A stretch of 39,713 bases of DNA from Oscillospiraceae bacterium (GTDB taxonomy: Bacteria > Bacillota > Clostridia > Oscillospirales > Ruminococcaceae). Shown here piece after piece: positions 27,971 to 35,550 of this stretch. The DNA lies in contig JALEJO010000142.1 in NCBI GenBank assembly GCA_022769365.1, positions 1 through 39,713 on the forward strand. Reading direction: 5' to 3'. The position numbers and the translations under genes are program-made. The notes under the pieces were generated by a model. That model saw nothing but the letters and a program-made list of their open reading frames with translations. It made no database searches and was not told the DNA's origin. Positions within the stretch are counted from its first letter, which is position 1, and every line of letters starts with the position of its first letter.

Positions 27971-28264
27971 TTAATGAGGAAGCGGCGTGTCGCCTTTTGG
28001 AATGAGGAATGAGAAATTAGGAATGAGAAATTGTGGTGTCGCCGTTCGGCGACTTATCTAAAACCCCTCAGTCAAGCCTTACGGCTTGCCAGCTCCCCTT
28101 TCAGGAGAGCCTTTATTAAAATTCTTGTAAATTCTAAAAAAATACCTATTTTAAGCCTCTCCTGAAAGGGGAGGGGGACCGCCAAAGGCGGTGGAGGGGT
28201 TTTTAAATTCGTCAGCAAAGCTGACACCACAATTCCTCACTCCTCATTCTTAATTCCTCATTAA
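27971..28264. repeat. Foldback (MITE-like) intergenic repeat, copy 2
   Basis: This is a 294-base element with terminal inverted repeats TTAATGAGGA and TCCTCATTAA. The inner stem-loops are GTCGCCGTTCGGCGAC, AAGCCTTACGGCTT, CTCCTGAAAGGGGAG (one strand of the central palindrome), ACCGCCAAAGGCGGT and GTCAGCAAAGCTGAC. Its right half closely matches copy 1 (AGGGGAG...GGACCGCC...GGCGGTGGAGGGGTTT). It fills the space between the ATPase terminator and the promoter of the next gene. Confidence 0.8.
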
Positions 28265-28276
28265 GGAAAAATGCTA

Positions 28277-28305
28277 TTGCAAAAGAAGTTACATTGTGAT
28301 ATAAT
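28277..28305 (+). promoter_or_regulatory. Sigma-A promoter of the histidine phosphatase gene
   Basis: TTGCAA (28277-28282) and TATAAT (28300-28305) are spaced 17 bases apart with GTGA before the -10. It lies 12 bases past the end of repeat copy 2. Confidence 0.75.
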
Positions 28306-28335
28306 ATGTTATAATAAAAAATAAAGGAGTTATAT

Positions 28336-28968
28336 ATGCAGAATTATAGATTAAGCGTTATAAGACACGGTTCAACAAAAGCAAATGAAGAAGGAATATA
28401 CATAGGCAGAACAGATTACAGTCTTTCAGATAAAGGAACAGCTGAACTTTTTTCAAAAATGGACAGATACGATTATCCGTATGTGGAAAAGGTTTATTCA
28501 AGTCCGCTTAAAAGATGTACAGAAACAGCGTCAATACTTTTTCCTGATATACCTGTTATGATAATAGACGATTTAACAGAAATGTATCTTGGAGAATTTG
28601 AAAATCAGTCACTTGATGACATAGTAAACAGAAAAGATTATAAAGAATGGCTTAAAGGCGGAAAAAATTCAGCAGCCCCTGGCGGCGAAAGTTCACAGGA
28701 AGTTATGGCAAGAGTTTTTAAGGCACTTCACGCAATAATAATGGATATGATGCAGGAAGAAATATACCACGCCGCAGTTATAACACACGCAGGAATAATT
28801 GTTGATATGTTAACAGGTTACAGCATTCCGAAAGTTGATGAAAAAAGCATTAAAATTCCATTCGGAGAAGGTTTTGAGCTTCTTGCAAATACTGCAATGT
28901 GGCAAAGATCGCAGGCGGTTGAATTATTTGGTGTAGTACCTTATGAGAGAGAAGAAATTGAAGAATAA
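28336..28968 (+). CDS. Histidine phosphatase family protein (phosphoglycerate mutase-like)
   Basis: This 210-residue phosphatase has the catalytic histidine in VIRHGSTKANEEG (His11), the SSPLKRCTETA arginine motif, the acid motif EMYLGEFENQ, and the second histidine in VITHAGIIVDML. The class includes CobC-like and broad-specificity phosphatases; the substrate cannot be assigned. AAAGGAG precedes the ATG. It is first in a run of plus-strand genes through 30627. Confidence 0.85.
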   Translation: MQNYRLSVIRHGSTKANEEGIYIGRTDYSLSDKGTAELFSKMDRYDYPYVEKVYSSPLKRCTETASILFPDIPVMIIDDLTEMYLGEFENQSLDDIVNRKDYKEWLKGGKNSAAPGGESSQEVMARVFKALHAIIMDMMQEEIYHAAVITHAGIIVDMLTGYSIPKVDEKSIKIPFGEGFELLANTAMWQRSQAVELFGVVPYEREEIEE

Positions 28969-29020
28969 AAAATCAGAAAAATCACATAATATAGTATAAA
29001 AATATTATGGAGAAAATGAT

Positions 29021-29791
29021 TTGAAAACAAGTAGTTATATAAAATTTGCGGCGGAGATTCAGAAAAAAAGTGAAAAGATATACAGCATTTTTATTTTAAG
29101 ACTGTTTTTTGCGGTTTTATGCATTATTTCAGGCTGTTTTATATGCTTTTTATTTGAAAATGAAAGAAAAATACAGGATTTTTTTTCAGTAGTGATATGT
29201 CTGATAATTTTTTTGTCAGATGTGCCGCTTAAATTTGAAATGAAAAAAAGAATGATGAAAATTATGGATTCAAAAATTAAGCTGAAAAAGTTTAATTTTA
29301 GCAATTTTTCAGCTTTTTTTGTTATTTGTCTGATTAAAAAAATTATATCGGAAATATTTATGCTTTCTTTGTTTATTTTTCTTGATTTTGCCTATAAAAA
29401 TATTATTTTTAATGCAGATACAGAAAATATGTTTGAAAATATTATAGTTTCATCAGCTTTTTGTATAATTTCACTTTTGATTTTATTTTTATGGGTTTAT
29501 TTAAGTATATGTTTTTCTGCTGCTGAATTTTTTTATATAACAGGTTTTGCAAAGAATTTATTTTTTTCACTGATTTTATCTTTTAACACAATGAAAAATA
29601 AAGCAGATGATTTTTTAAAACTGAACTTTTTTTCATTTTTCAGATTTCTTTTAACAGAAAGATTTTTTTATGTGCAGGCGGCATATTTCTATATTGCATT
29701 GATGGAGTATGAAAACGGAGCATTAAACAAATGGAACGAAAAAAATTTAAAGCAGAAATCAAAGAAAAAATGCTGCTTGGAGAATTTTTAA
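29021..29791 (+). CDS. Membrane protein of unknown function
   Basis: I do not recognise this 256-residue protein. It is extremely rich in Phe, Ile, Leu and Lys, with about five to six hydrophobic segments (for example IFILRLFFAVLCIISGCFI and FCIISLLILFLWVYLSICF) and a Lys-rich C-terminus. The likely start is TTG at 29021, nine bases after GGAG at 29009-29012. No ATG is usable. Its last 61 bases overlap the following pseudouridine synthase gene, whose ribosome site lies inside it. This implies translational coupling and supports it being a real gene. Confidence 0.6.
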   Translation: MKTSSYIKFAAEIQKKSEKIYSIFILRLFFAVLCIISGCFICFLFENERKIQDFFSVVICLIIFLSDVPLKFEMKKRMMKIMDSKIKLKKFNFSNFSAFFVICLIKKIISEIFMLSLFIFLDFAYKNIIFNADTENMFENIIVSSAFCIISLLILFLWVYLSICFSAAEFFYITGFAKNLFFSLILSFNTMKNKADDFLKLNFFSFFRFLLTERFFYVQAAYFYIALMEYENGALNKWNEKNLKQKSKKKCCLENF

Positions 29792-30627
29792 GGAAAGAAC
29801 TTAACATTTCAGCAGGGCTTTTAAGACGACTTAAAAACATTCCTGACGGTATAACACGAAATGGAAAGCTTATAAGAACGGTTGATGAGGTTTTTCCAAA
29901 TGATATTATTGAACTTTGCGAGATTGATACTAACGAAATAGAACCTAATCCTGATTTGAAAGTTGATGTAATATATGAAGATGAAGAAATTATAGTTTTC
30001 AATAAACCGAGCGGAATGCCTGTTCATCCATCGCACAGGCACAGATATGATACCCTTGGAAACTATTTTTCATATATTTATCCGAATAAATCGTTCAGAC
30101 CTATAAACCGTCTTGACAGAGATACAAGCGGGGCTTGTGCGGTTGCAAAAAGTCAGAGAAGTGCAGGATATTATCAGGGAAAAATTCAAAAAACTTATTA
30201 TGCATTTGTAAGTGGTAAAATAGATGGAAAAGGTACAATTTCCCTTCCAATAAAAAGAATGAATGATACAATTATAACAAGATTCTGCTGTTATGATGGT
30301 CAGAAAGCCGTTACACATTATAAATCAATATGCTGTAATGAAAAGGCATCTTTTCTTGAAATAGACCTTGAAACAGGCAGAACACATCAGATAAGAGTTC
30401 ACTTTTCACATATAGGACATCCGCTTTTAGGTGATGATTTATATGGCGGCAATCATAATATAATTGAAAGACAGGCACTTCACTGCGGAAAACTTCATTT
30501 TAAAAATATAATTGACAATAAAGATACATATATCAAAGCACCTTTTCAAAAGGAACTTGTTGATTTAGAAAGAAAACTTTTCAAATCAATTGACGAAACA
30601 GATAATATAATTTCTGCATTTATGTGA
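29731..30627 (+). CDS. RluA-family pseudouridine synthase
   Basis: This 298-residue RNA pseudouridine synthase has an S4-like N-terminal part (about 12-80). The catalytic motif is RPINRLDRDTSG with Asp129, and LETGRTHQIRVHFSHIGHPLLGDDLYGG near 210-240. The nucleotide target, 23S rRNA or tRNA, cannot be told from sequence alone. The ATG at 29731 lies inside the preceding gene, ten bases after CGGAG. A second ATG at 29770 would also keep the S4-like part but lacks a clear ribosome site. Confidence 0.88.
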   Translation: MERKKFKAEIKEKMLLGEFLRKELNISAGLLRRLKNIPDGITRNGKLIRTVDEVFPNDIIELCEIDTNEIEPNPDLKVDVIYEDEEIIVFNKPSGMPVHPSHRHRYDTLGNYFSYIYPNKSFRPINRLDRDTSGACAVAKSQRSAGYYQGKIQKTYYAFVSGKIDGKGTISLPIKRMNDTIITRFCCYDGQKAVTHYKSICCNEKASFLEIDLETGRTHQIRVHFSHIGHPLLGDDLYGGNHNIIERQALHCGKLHFKNIIDNKDTYIKAPFQKELVDLERKLFKSIDETDNIISAFM

Positions 30628-30644
30628 TATTTTGCGTTGAGGTC

Positions 30645-30673
30645 TTGATTTTTTAAGATAAAAAGTGTATAAT
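30645..30673 (+). promoter_or_regulatory. Sigma-A promoter of the M23 peptidase gene
   Basis: TTGATT (30645-30650) and TATAAT (30668-30673) are spaced 17 bases apart with GTG before the -10. Confidence 0.75.
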
Positions 30674-30737
30674 AGACATAAAGTATTTTGAGATAAAAAG
30701 ATAGAAAAAAGAACAAATTAAAAGGACAAAAGAGATA

Positions 30738-32405
30738 ATGAAAAAGAGAAAAAAAGGAAATGCATTTTCAGTTGTTGGAATATGTTCCACGGCTGCTGCA
30801 TCGAAATTTTTTGTTGCTTGCGGAAATATATTGAAATTTTTGATTTCAATTATATTTCACTTTTTTAAGGCTTTATTTTTGTTAGTCAGAAAAATAATTA
30901 CATTTCCTGCAAGAGAATTTAAAAACGGAATTATTTTTGCATCTGAATTACAGGATAATCTGGATAAGTCAGATAAAGACAAAAAGTTTTCATATATGGG
31001 AACGGTTATTAAAAATGTTGGCAAATATTTCTTTGGAGAAAAGGGAATTTTTACAAGATTTTCACATATAATCATTCCTGTACTTTCTGTTATTTTTCTT
31101 GTTGGTATAGTAAAGTTTGGTACTGATATAGATTATGCTGTTACAATTGAATGCAACAGTACAAAAATAGGCTGTGTTGACAATGAAAAAGTATACAGAG
31201 AAGGACTTCAGATAGCAAAAGACAGAATATCCTATGGCGATGATTCACATAATCTGAAAGTAACGCCATCTTATTCAGTTTCAATTATTTCAAATAAATC
31301 TGAAAAATTAACGGCACAGGAACTTGCTGACGGAATTATTTCCGCTTCGGGAAATGAAGTTGAACAGGCAGCAGGTATATATATAAATGATGAATTTGCA
31401 GGTGCTGTTATTGATGAAAAAAATATAAGCAATGCACTTGCAGAAAAACTTTCTGATTATAAAACGCTTGGTACTGATGCAGAAAATATTCAGTATAAGG
31501 ATAATATAACCTATGTTGACGGATTATATTTAAAATCAAGTGTTTTATCTGATGAAGAAATGAAAACAAGGCTTTTTTCTTCTAAAAAACAGAAAAAATT
31601 ATATGTGGCAGAAGATGGAGATACACTTTCTTTAATTGCTGCAAAATTTGATATGGAAGAAAATGAAATAGAAAAACTTAATCCTGGAATGAATATGTAC
31701 GACAGAATAAATTCGGGGACTTGTGTTTATGTTGAAGAAACAGAAAGTTTTCTTCCTGTCCAGTATACAAGAACAATTGACCAGACAACATATATCGATT
31801 ATACAACATCACAGATAAGTACGCCTACTCTGGCTGTCGGGGAAACAGCAATACTTGTTAAAGGTTCAAGAGGCGAACAGAACAGCAAAATAAAAGTTAC
31901 ATATGTTGATGGAGTTGAAGTCTATCGTCAGGTTGAAAGCAGTGTTATTTCAAAGCAGCCTGTTAATGAACAAATAGGAATAGGAACTTTTACGGCACAG
32001 CCTTCGGACGTAAATCTTGTTCTTACGGGAACAGGGCAGTTTATGTGGCCTGTAAACGGTGGATATTTGAGCGACGGATTTATGCAGGGAAGAGTTCACA
32101 AAGGGATTGATATTGCTGCAAACGAGGGTACAGAAATATATGCATCGGATCAGGGAACTGTTGTGGCTTCGGGCTGGAACAGCGGCGGTTATGGTTATAT
32201 GGTGATGATAGACCATGGCAATGGATATTATACTTTGTATGGACACTGTTCAAGCCTTACGGTGCATACAGGTGATACCGTTTTAAAAGGTTCACTTATA
32301 GCAAGAGTTGGTTCAACAGGAGATTCAACGGGTAATCATCTTCATTTTGAAGTAAGATATGGCGGTGTATGCTATAATCCACTTAATTTTCTTAATAACA
32401 ATTAA
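30738..32405 (+). CDS. Membrane-anchored LysM-G5-M23 peptidoglycan endopeptidase
   Basis: This 555-residue cell-wall enzyme has hydrophobic stretches near 28-55 and a clear membrane segment near 109-127. Most of the chain is therefore probably outside the cell. A LysM peptidoglycan-binding module follows at about 287-332. Then comes a G5 domain (about 338-413) and a C-terminal M23 zinc endopeptidase (about 435-550), with ligands His454 and Asp458 in HKGIDIA and His536 in NHLHFEVR, plus catalytic His503 in LYGHCSS. It would cut peptide cross-links in peptidoglycan during growth or division. Gene is monocistronic. Confidence 0.88.
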   Translation: MKKRKKGNAFSVVGICSTAAASKFFVACGNILKFLISIIFHFFKALFLLVRKIITFPAREFKNGIIFASELQDNLDKSDKDKKFSYMGTVIKNVGKYFFGEKGIFTRFSHIIIPVLSVIFLVGIVKFGTDIDYAVTIECNSTKIGCVDNEKVYREGLQIAKDRISYGDDSHNLKVTPSYSVSIISNKSEKLTAQELADGIISASGNEVEQAAGIYINDEFAGAVIDEKNISNALAEKLSDYKTLGTDAENIQYKDNITYVDGLYLKSSVLSDEEMKTRLFSSKKQKKLYVAEDGDTLSLIAAKFDMEENEIEKLNPGMNMYDRINSGTCVYVEETESFLPVQYTRTIDQTTYIDYTTSQISTPTLAVGETAILVKGSRGEQNSKIKVTYVDGVEVYRQVESSVISKQPVNEQIGIGTFTAQPSDVNLVLTGTGQFMWPVNGGYLSDGFMQGRVHKGIDIAANEGTEIYASDQGTVVASGWNSGGYGYMVMIDHGNGYYTLYGHCSSLTVHTGDTVLKGSLIARVGSTGDSTGNHLHFEVRYGGVCYNPLNFLNNN

Positions 32406-32413
32406 AATTAAGT
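32381..32413 (+). repeat. 10-bp inverted repeat across the M23 stop codon
   Basis: ACTTAATTTT (32381-32390) and AAAATTAAGT (32404-32413) form a perfect stem with the stop codon in the loop-side arm. No T run follows, so it is a weak candidate 3' end. The remaining bases to 32550 are AT-rich with no gene seen. Confidence 0.4.
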
Positions 32414-32550
32414 GAAATATATAGATATGGTTTATTATTTAATTTTTTAGGCTACAATTACTTAATAAAATAAATTGCTATAAGATTTATACTTAATAAA
32501 ATTAATCTAGCATTTAACGAATGAATAAGTTTGAAAAATAATCTGTTTAT

Positions 32551-32573
32551 GTGCAAAAAAAACGTTTTTTCAC
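32551..32573 (+). promoter_or_regulatory. Rex-like inverted repeat upstream of the pflB -35 box
   Basis: GTG-C-A-run, ACG, T-run and CAC make an imperfect inverted repeat that ends immediately before the pflB -35 box. Rex operators are of the form TTGTGAAA...TTTCACAA and control fermentation genes by NADH/NAD+ ratio. The match is partial and the A/T runs alone make such symmetry likely by chance. Confidence 0.3.
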
Positions 32574-32602
32574 TTGACAAAAAACATAAATAATGGTATA
32601 CT
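32574..32602 (+). promoter_or_regulatory. Sigma-A promoter of the pyruvate formate-lyase locus
   Basis: A perfect TTGACA (32574-32579) and TATACT (32597-32602) are spaced 17 bases apart with an extended TGG. Confidence 0.8.
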
Positions 32603-32608
32603 TATTTA

Positions 32609-32776
32609 CAAGGAGATAAGCTTTAGGATTATGAAACAAAATAGTGCTGAAACTTGTCGGTATGAGGTGATAAAAGCGTTTTATGCGGCGTTTAGCAGTG
32701 TATAATGTTTTTATAGAAGCCTTAAAATCAGGGGTTCGGTGTAAATCCGAATCTACATGGGAGGATATTTAAGAAA
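32609..32776 (+). promoter_or_regulatory. Long, structured 5' leader of pflB
   Basis: About 168 bases lie between the expected transcription start and the ATG. Visible stems include GCTGAAAC/GTTTAGC enclosing ATAAAA-GCG-TTTTAT, and a 7-bp hairpin GGTTCGG (32733-32739) with CCGAATC (32747-32753). The hairpin ends six bases before the ribosome site GGGAGG (32759-32764). It does not match the ZTP (pfl) riboswitch pattern or any other class I know. Confidence 0.45.
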
Positions 32777-34927
32777 ATGTTAAACAAAATCACAGAAAAA
32801 GCATGGGACGGATTTGTTGCAGGACATTGGGTTGACCATATTGATGTTCGTGACTTTATCCAGAAGAACTATACTCCATATGATGGTGATGCATCATTCC
32901 TTGCAGATGAAACTGAAGCAACAAAGAAACTCTGGGCTCAGGTTCTTGATTTAATGAAGCAGGAAAGAGAAGCAGGCGGCGTTCTCGATATGGATACAGA
33001 TGTTGTATCTTCACTCACATCACACAAAGCAGGATATCTTAACAAGGATCTTGAAAAGATCGTTGGTTTACAGACAGACAAGCCTTTTAAGAGAGCTTTA
33101 ATGCCATACGGCGGACTTAACATGGCTGCTAAGGCTTGCTCAGATAACGGTTATGAAGTTTCAGACAGAATCAAAGGAATCTTTGGTGAAGGCGGTTACA
33201 GAAAGACACATAACCAGGGCGTATTTGATGTTTACACACCTGAAATGAGAGCTTGCAGATCAAACAAGATCTTAACAGGTCTTCCTGATGCATACGGCAG
33301 AGGAAGAATCATAGGCGACTACAGAAGAGTTGCTCTTTATGGTGTAGACAGACTTATCGAAGATAAGAAAGCACAGAAGGACTTCTACGATCGTCCAATG
33401 ACAGCTGAAAAGATCAGAGACAGAGAAGAAATCTCAGATCAGATCAGAGCTCTTCAGGACTTAAAGAAGATGGCTCTTCTTTATGGCATTGATATTTCAA
33501 AGCCTGCTACAACAGCTCAGGAAGCAGTTCAGGCATTATACTTTGGTTATCTCGGTGCTGTTAAGGATCAGAATGGTGCTGCTATGTCTCTTGGACGTAC
33601 TTCAACATTCCTTGATATTTACTTCACAAGAGATCTTGAAGCAGGACGCATTACAGAAACAGATGCTCAGGAAATCATCGACCACTTCATTATGAAGCTC
33701 AGAATGGTTAGATTTGCAAGAACACCTGAATACAATGCACTCTTCTCAGGCGACCCACAGTGGGTAACAGAATCACTCGGTGGTGTTGGTGTTGATGGCA
33801 GACATATGGTAACAAAGACATCATTCCGTTACCTCCACACACTTGAAACACTCGGAAGCTCACCAGAACCAAACCTTACAGTTTTATGGTCAACAAGACT
33901 TCCACAGGGATTCAAGGAATACTGTGCAAAGATTTCAGTTGATACTTCATCAATCCAGTATGAAAATGATGACCTTATGCGTCATACTCATGGTGATGAC
34001 TACGGTATCGCTTGCTGCGTATCTTCAATGAAGATTGGTAAGGAAATGCAGTTCTTCGGTGCAAGAGCTAACCTTGCTAAGTGCCTCCTTTATGCTATAA
34101 ACGGTGGTGTTGATGAAAAGACAGGTATTCAGGTTGGTCCTAAGTTCCGTCCAATCACAAGCGAATATCTTGACTTTGATGAAGTAATTGAAAAGTATGA
34201 AGATATGATGAAATGGCTTGCAGGTCTTTATGTTGATACACTTAACTGCATCCACTATATGCACGACAAGTACTGCTACGAAGCACTTCAGATGGCTCTC
34301 CACGACAGAGAAGTTACAAGATGGTTCGCAACAGGTATTGCAGGTCTTTCAGTTGTTGCTGACTCACTTTCAGCTATTAAGTACGCTAAGGTTAAGGTAA
34401 TCCGTAAGGATATCGAAATCACAAAGAGAGTTAGAAACGTTGTTGACGGTGAACTCGTTGTTCAGAAGAAGGTTGTCGGTGTTGCTAAGAATGTCGCTGT
34501 TGACTATGAAATCGAAGGCGAATTCCCTAAGTATGGTAACAATGATGACAGAGTTGATGAATTTGCAGTACACGTACTTGAAAAGTTCATGCACTATATT
34601 CGTCAGAACCACTGCTACAGAGGCGGTATTCCAACAACTTCAATTCTTACAATCACATCAAATGTTGAATATGGTAAGAACACAGGTAACACACCTGACG
34701 GAAGAAAAGCAGGCGTTCCGCTCGCACCTGGTGCTAACCCGATGCACGGTCGTGATTCAAGCGGTGCAACAGCTTCACTTTCATCAGTTTCTAAGCTTCC
34801 TTGGAGCGATGCACAGGACGGTATTTCAAATACATTTACAATTGTTCCTGGTGCGCTCGGTAAGGATGATCAGGTATTTGCAGGCGATCTTGATATTCCA
34901 TCAATTGCAGATTCACTTAATAAGTAA
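32777..34927 (+). CDS. pflB: Pyruvate formate-lyase catalytic chain lacking the glycyl-radical domain
   Basis: This 716-residue chain covers the PFL barrel, which splits pyruvate with CoA into acetyl-CoA and formate. The catalytic pair Cys413-Cys414 is present in [10 protein letters not shown]. Family segments such as [24 protein letters not shown] and [22 protein letters not shown] are all intact. The chain ends at TAA in IADSLNK, just where the C-terminal glycyl-radical domain should begin; the radical motif RVSGYAV is absent. That domain is encoded separately at 35221-35460. Codons are enriched in AAG, AAC, ATC and TTC relative to neighbours, typical of very high expression. It would be inactive alone. 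Confidence 0.95.
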   Translation: MLNKITEKAWDGFVAGHWVDHIDVRDFIQKNYTPYDGDASFLADETEATKKLWAQVLDLMKQEREAGGVLDMDTDVVSSLTSHKAGYLNKDLEKIVGLQTDKPFKRALMPYGGLNMAAKACSDNGYEVSDRIKGIFGEGGYRKTHNQGVFDVYTPEMRACRSNKILTGLPDAYGRGRIIGDYRRVALYGVDRLIEDKKAQKDFYDRPMTAEKIRDREEISDQIRALQDLKKMALLYGIDISKPATTAQEAVQALYFGYLGAVKDQNGAAMSLGRTSTFLDIYFTRDLEAGRITETDAQEIIDHFIMKLRMVRFARTPEYNALFSGDPQWVTESLGGVGVDGRHMVTKTSFRYLHTLETLGSSPEPNLTVLWSTRLPQGFKEYCAKISVDTSSIQYENDDLMRHTHGDDYGIACCVSSMKIGKEMQFFGARANLAKCLLYAINGGVDEKTGIQVGPKFRPITSEYLDFDEVIEKYEDMMKWLAGLYVDTLNCIHYMHDKYCYEALQMALHDREVTRWFATGIAGLSVVADSLSAIKYAKVKVIRKDIEITKRVRNVVDGELVVQKKVVGVAKNVAVDYEIEGEFPKYGNNDDRVDEFAVHVLEKFMHYIRQNHCYRGGIPTTSILTITSNVEYGKNTGNTPDGRKAGVPLAPGANPMHGRDSSGATASLSSVSKLPWSDAQDGISNTFTIVPGALGKDDQVFAGDLDIPSIADSLNK

Positions 34928-34943
34928 AAATTTTAAATGCTTT

Positions 34944-34957
34944 TGCCCGTAAGGGCA
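34944..34957 (+). repeat. Small stem-loop between pflB and the first small gene
   Basis: TGCCC and GGGCA form a 5-bp stem with a GTAA tetraloop, 16 bases after the pflB stop. No T run follows, so transcription should pass. It may protect the pflB end or mark a processing point. Confidence 0.4.
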
Positions 34958-34981
34958 GGCGTATATAATGGAGTATATACC

Positions 34982-35200
34982 ATGGATGATAAAAAACAGG
35001 TTAAAAATTTTGTTGATATGATGGACGCTTATATGAGTAATGGCGGAGGTCATATTAAAATGAATGATACCGCAAGGGATATACTTGTAAATAAAGAAGC
35101 AGGTTCTGAAAGTTTTTCAAAGCTTGCAGAAATGTCAAATGCTTGTCCGGAGTGTGCAAATATTCCGAATATAAGTGATGTTGATGACGATAATAACTAA
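34982..35200 (+). CDS. Small glycyl-radical-domain-like protein without the radical glycine
   Basis: This 72-residue protein lies between the PFL chain and the radical subunit. Its first 28 residues align with the radical subunit: [24 protein letters not shown] against [24 protein letters not shown]. After that the sequences part. There is no RVSGYAV, and the end has CPEC followed by an acidic tail DVDDDNN. It cannot carry the radical. It has its own ribosome site (TGGAG at 34969-34973) and ATG. Codons are ordinary, with AAA 5 to AAG 1 and AAT 8 to AAC 1, unlike its neighbours. It may help activation, guard the empty site, or be a decaying copy; none is shown. Confidence 0.75.
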   Translation: MDDKKQVKNFVDMMDAYMSNGGGHIKMNDTARDILVNKEAGSESFSKLAEMSNACPECANIPNISDVDDDNN

Positions 35201-35220
35201 TCGAAAGGGGTATATTAATT

Positions 35221-35460
35221 ATGGCTAATACACAGCAGATTGATAATCTTGTAAACATGATGGATTCATATATGGAAAAGGGTGGATACCATCTTAACGT
35301 TAATGTTCTTAACAAGGAAACACTTCTTGACGCACAGAAGAATCCTGAAAAGTATCCTACACTTACAATCCGTGTATCAGGTTACGCAGTAAACTTCATT
35401 AAGCTTACAAAAGAACAGCAGGATGATGTTATCTCAAGAACATTCCATTCTGCATTATAA
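35221..35460 (+). CDS. Stand-alone glycyl-radical subunit of pyruvate formate-lyase (GrcA/YfiD-like)
   Basis: This 79-residue protein is the missing C-terminal domain of [12 protein letters not shown] and [13 protein letters not shown] place the radical at Gly54, and the chain ends ISRTFHSAL, as full-length PFL does. E. coli GrcA (YfiD) is a related spare part that replaces an oxygen-damaged radical domain. Here the neighbouring PFL has no radical domain at all, so this protein should be required. It lacks the N-terminal extension of GrcA. RBS AAAGGGG at 35204-35210, ATG at 35221. Codons match highly expressed pflB (AAG 5 to AAA 1; both Phe are TTC). Confidence 0.93.
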   Translation: MANTQQIDNLVNMMDSYMEKGGYHLNVNVLNKETLLDAQKNPEKYPTLTIRVSGYAVNFIKLTKEQQDDVISRTFHSAL

Positions 35461-35492
35461 TAGTAGAATAGTTACTGTAACATATTAATATA

Positions 35493-35526
35493 ATATGGGC
35501 ATATTTAGTTATGCCCATATTTTTCT
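35493..35526 (+). terminator. Strong hairpin between the radical subunit gene and pflA
   Basis: ATATGGGCATA (35493-35503) and TATGCCCATAT (35510-35520) form a perfect 11-bp stem followed by TTTTC. It would stop most transcripts after the radical subunit and lower pflA expression. No separate promoter for pflA is evident. Confidence 0.85.
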
Positions 35527-35550
35527 ATATTTATGAAAGGAGCTTTTAAT

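Noticed and set aside
32620-32765. A ZTP (pfl), cobalamin, T-box or tRNA-like element in the pflB leader
   Set aside because: GGTGTAAATCC and a T-arm-like hairpin gave a superficial match, but the conserved cores of these classes are missing, and no acceptor stem or anticodon arm can be drawn.
34440-34952. A 170-codon open frame in another frame at the end of pflB
   Set aside because: It is fully explained as a shadow of pflB, has no ribosome site and has an unnatural composition rich in Gln, Ser and Leu.
34900-35000. A frameshift or sequencing error that broke one pflB gene in two
   Set aside because: No alternative frame joins the pieces. The large chain ends in a clean TAA, the radical subunit has its own ribosome site and ATG, and a third gene lies between them.
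35461-35492. A separate promoter for pflA
   Set aside because: A TATAAT-like box near 35489 has no -35 box at a suitable distance and lies before the terminator.
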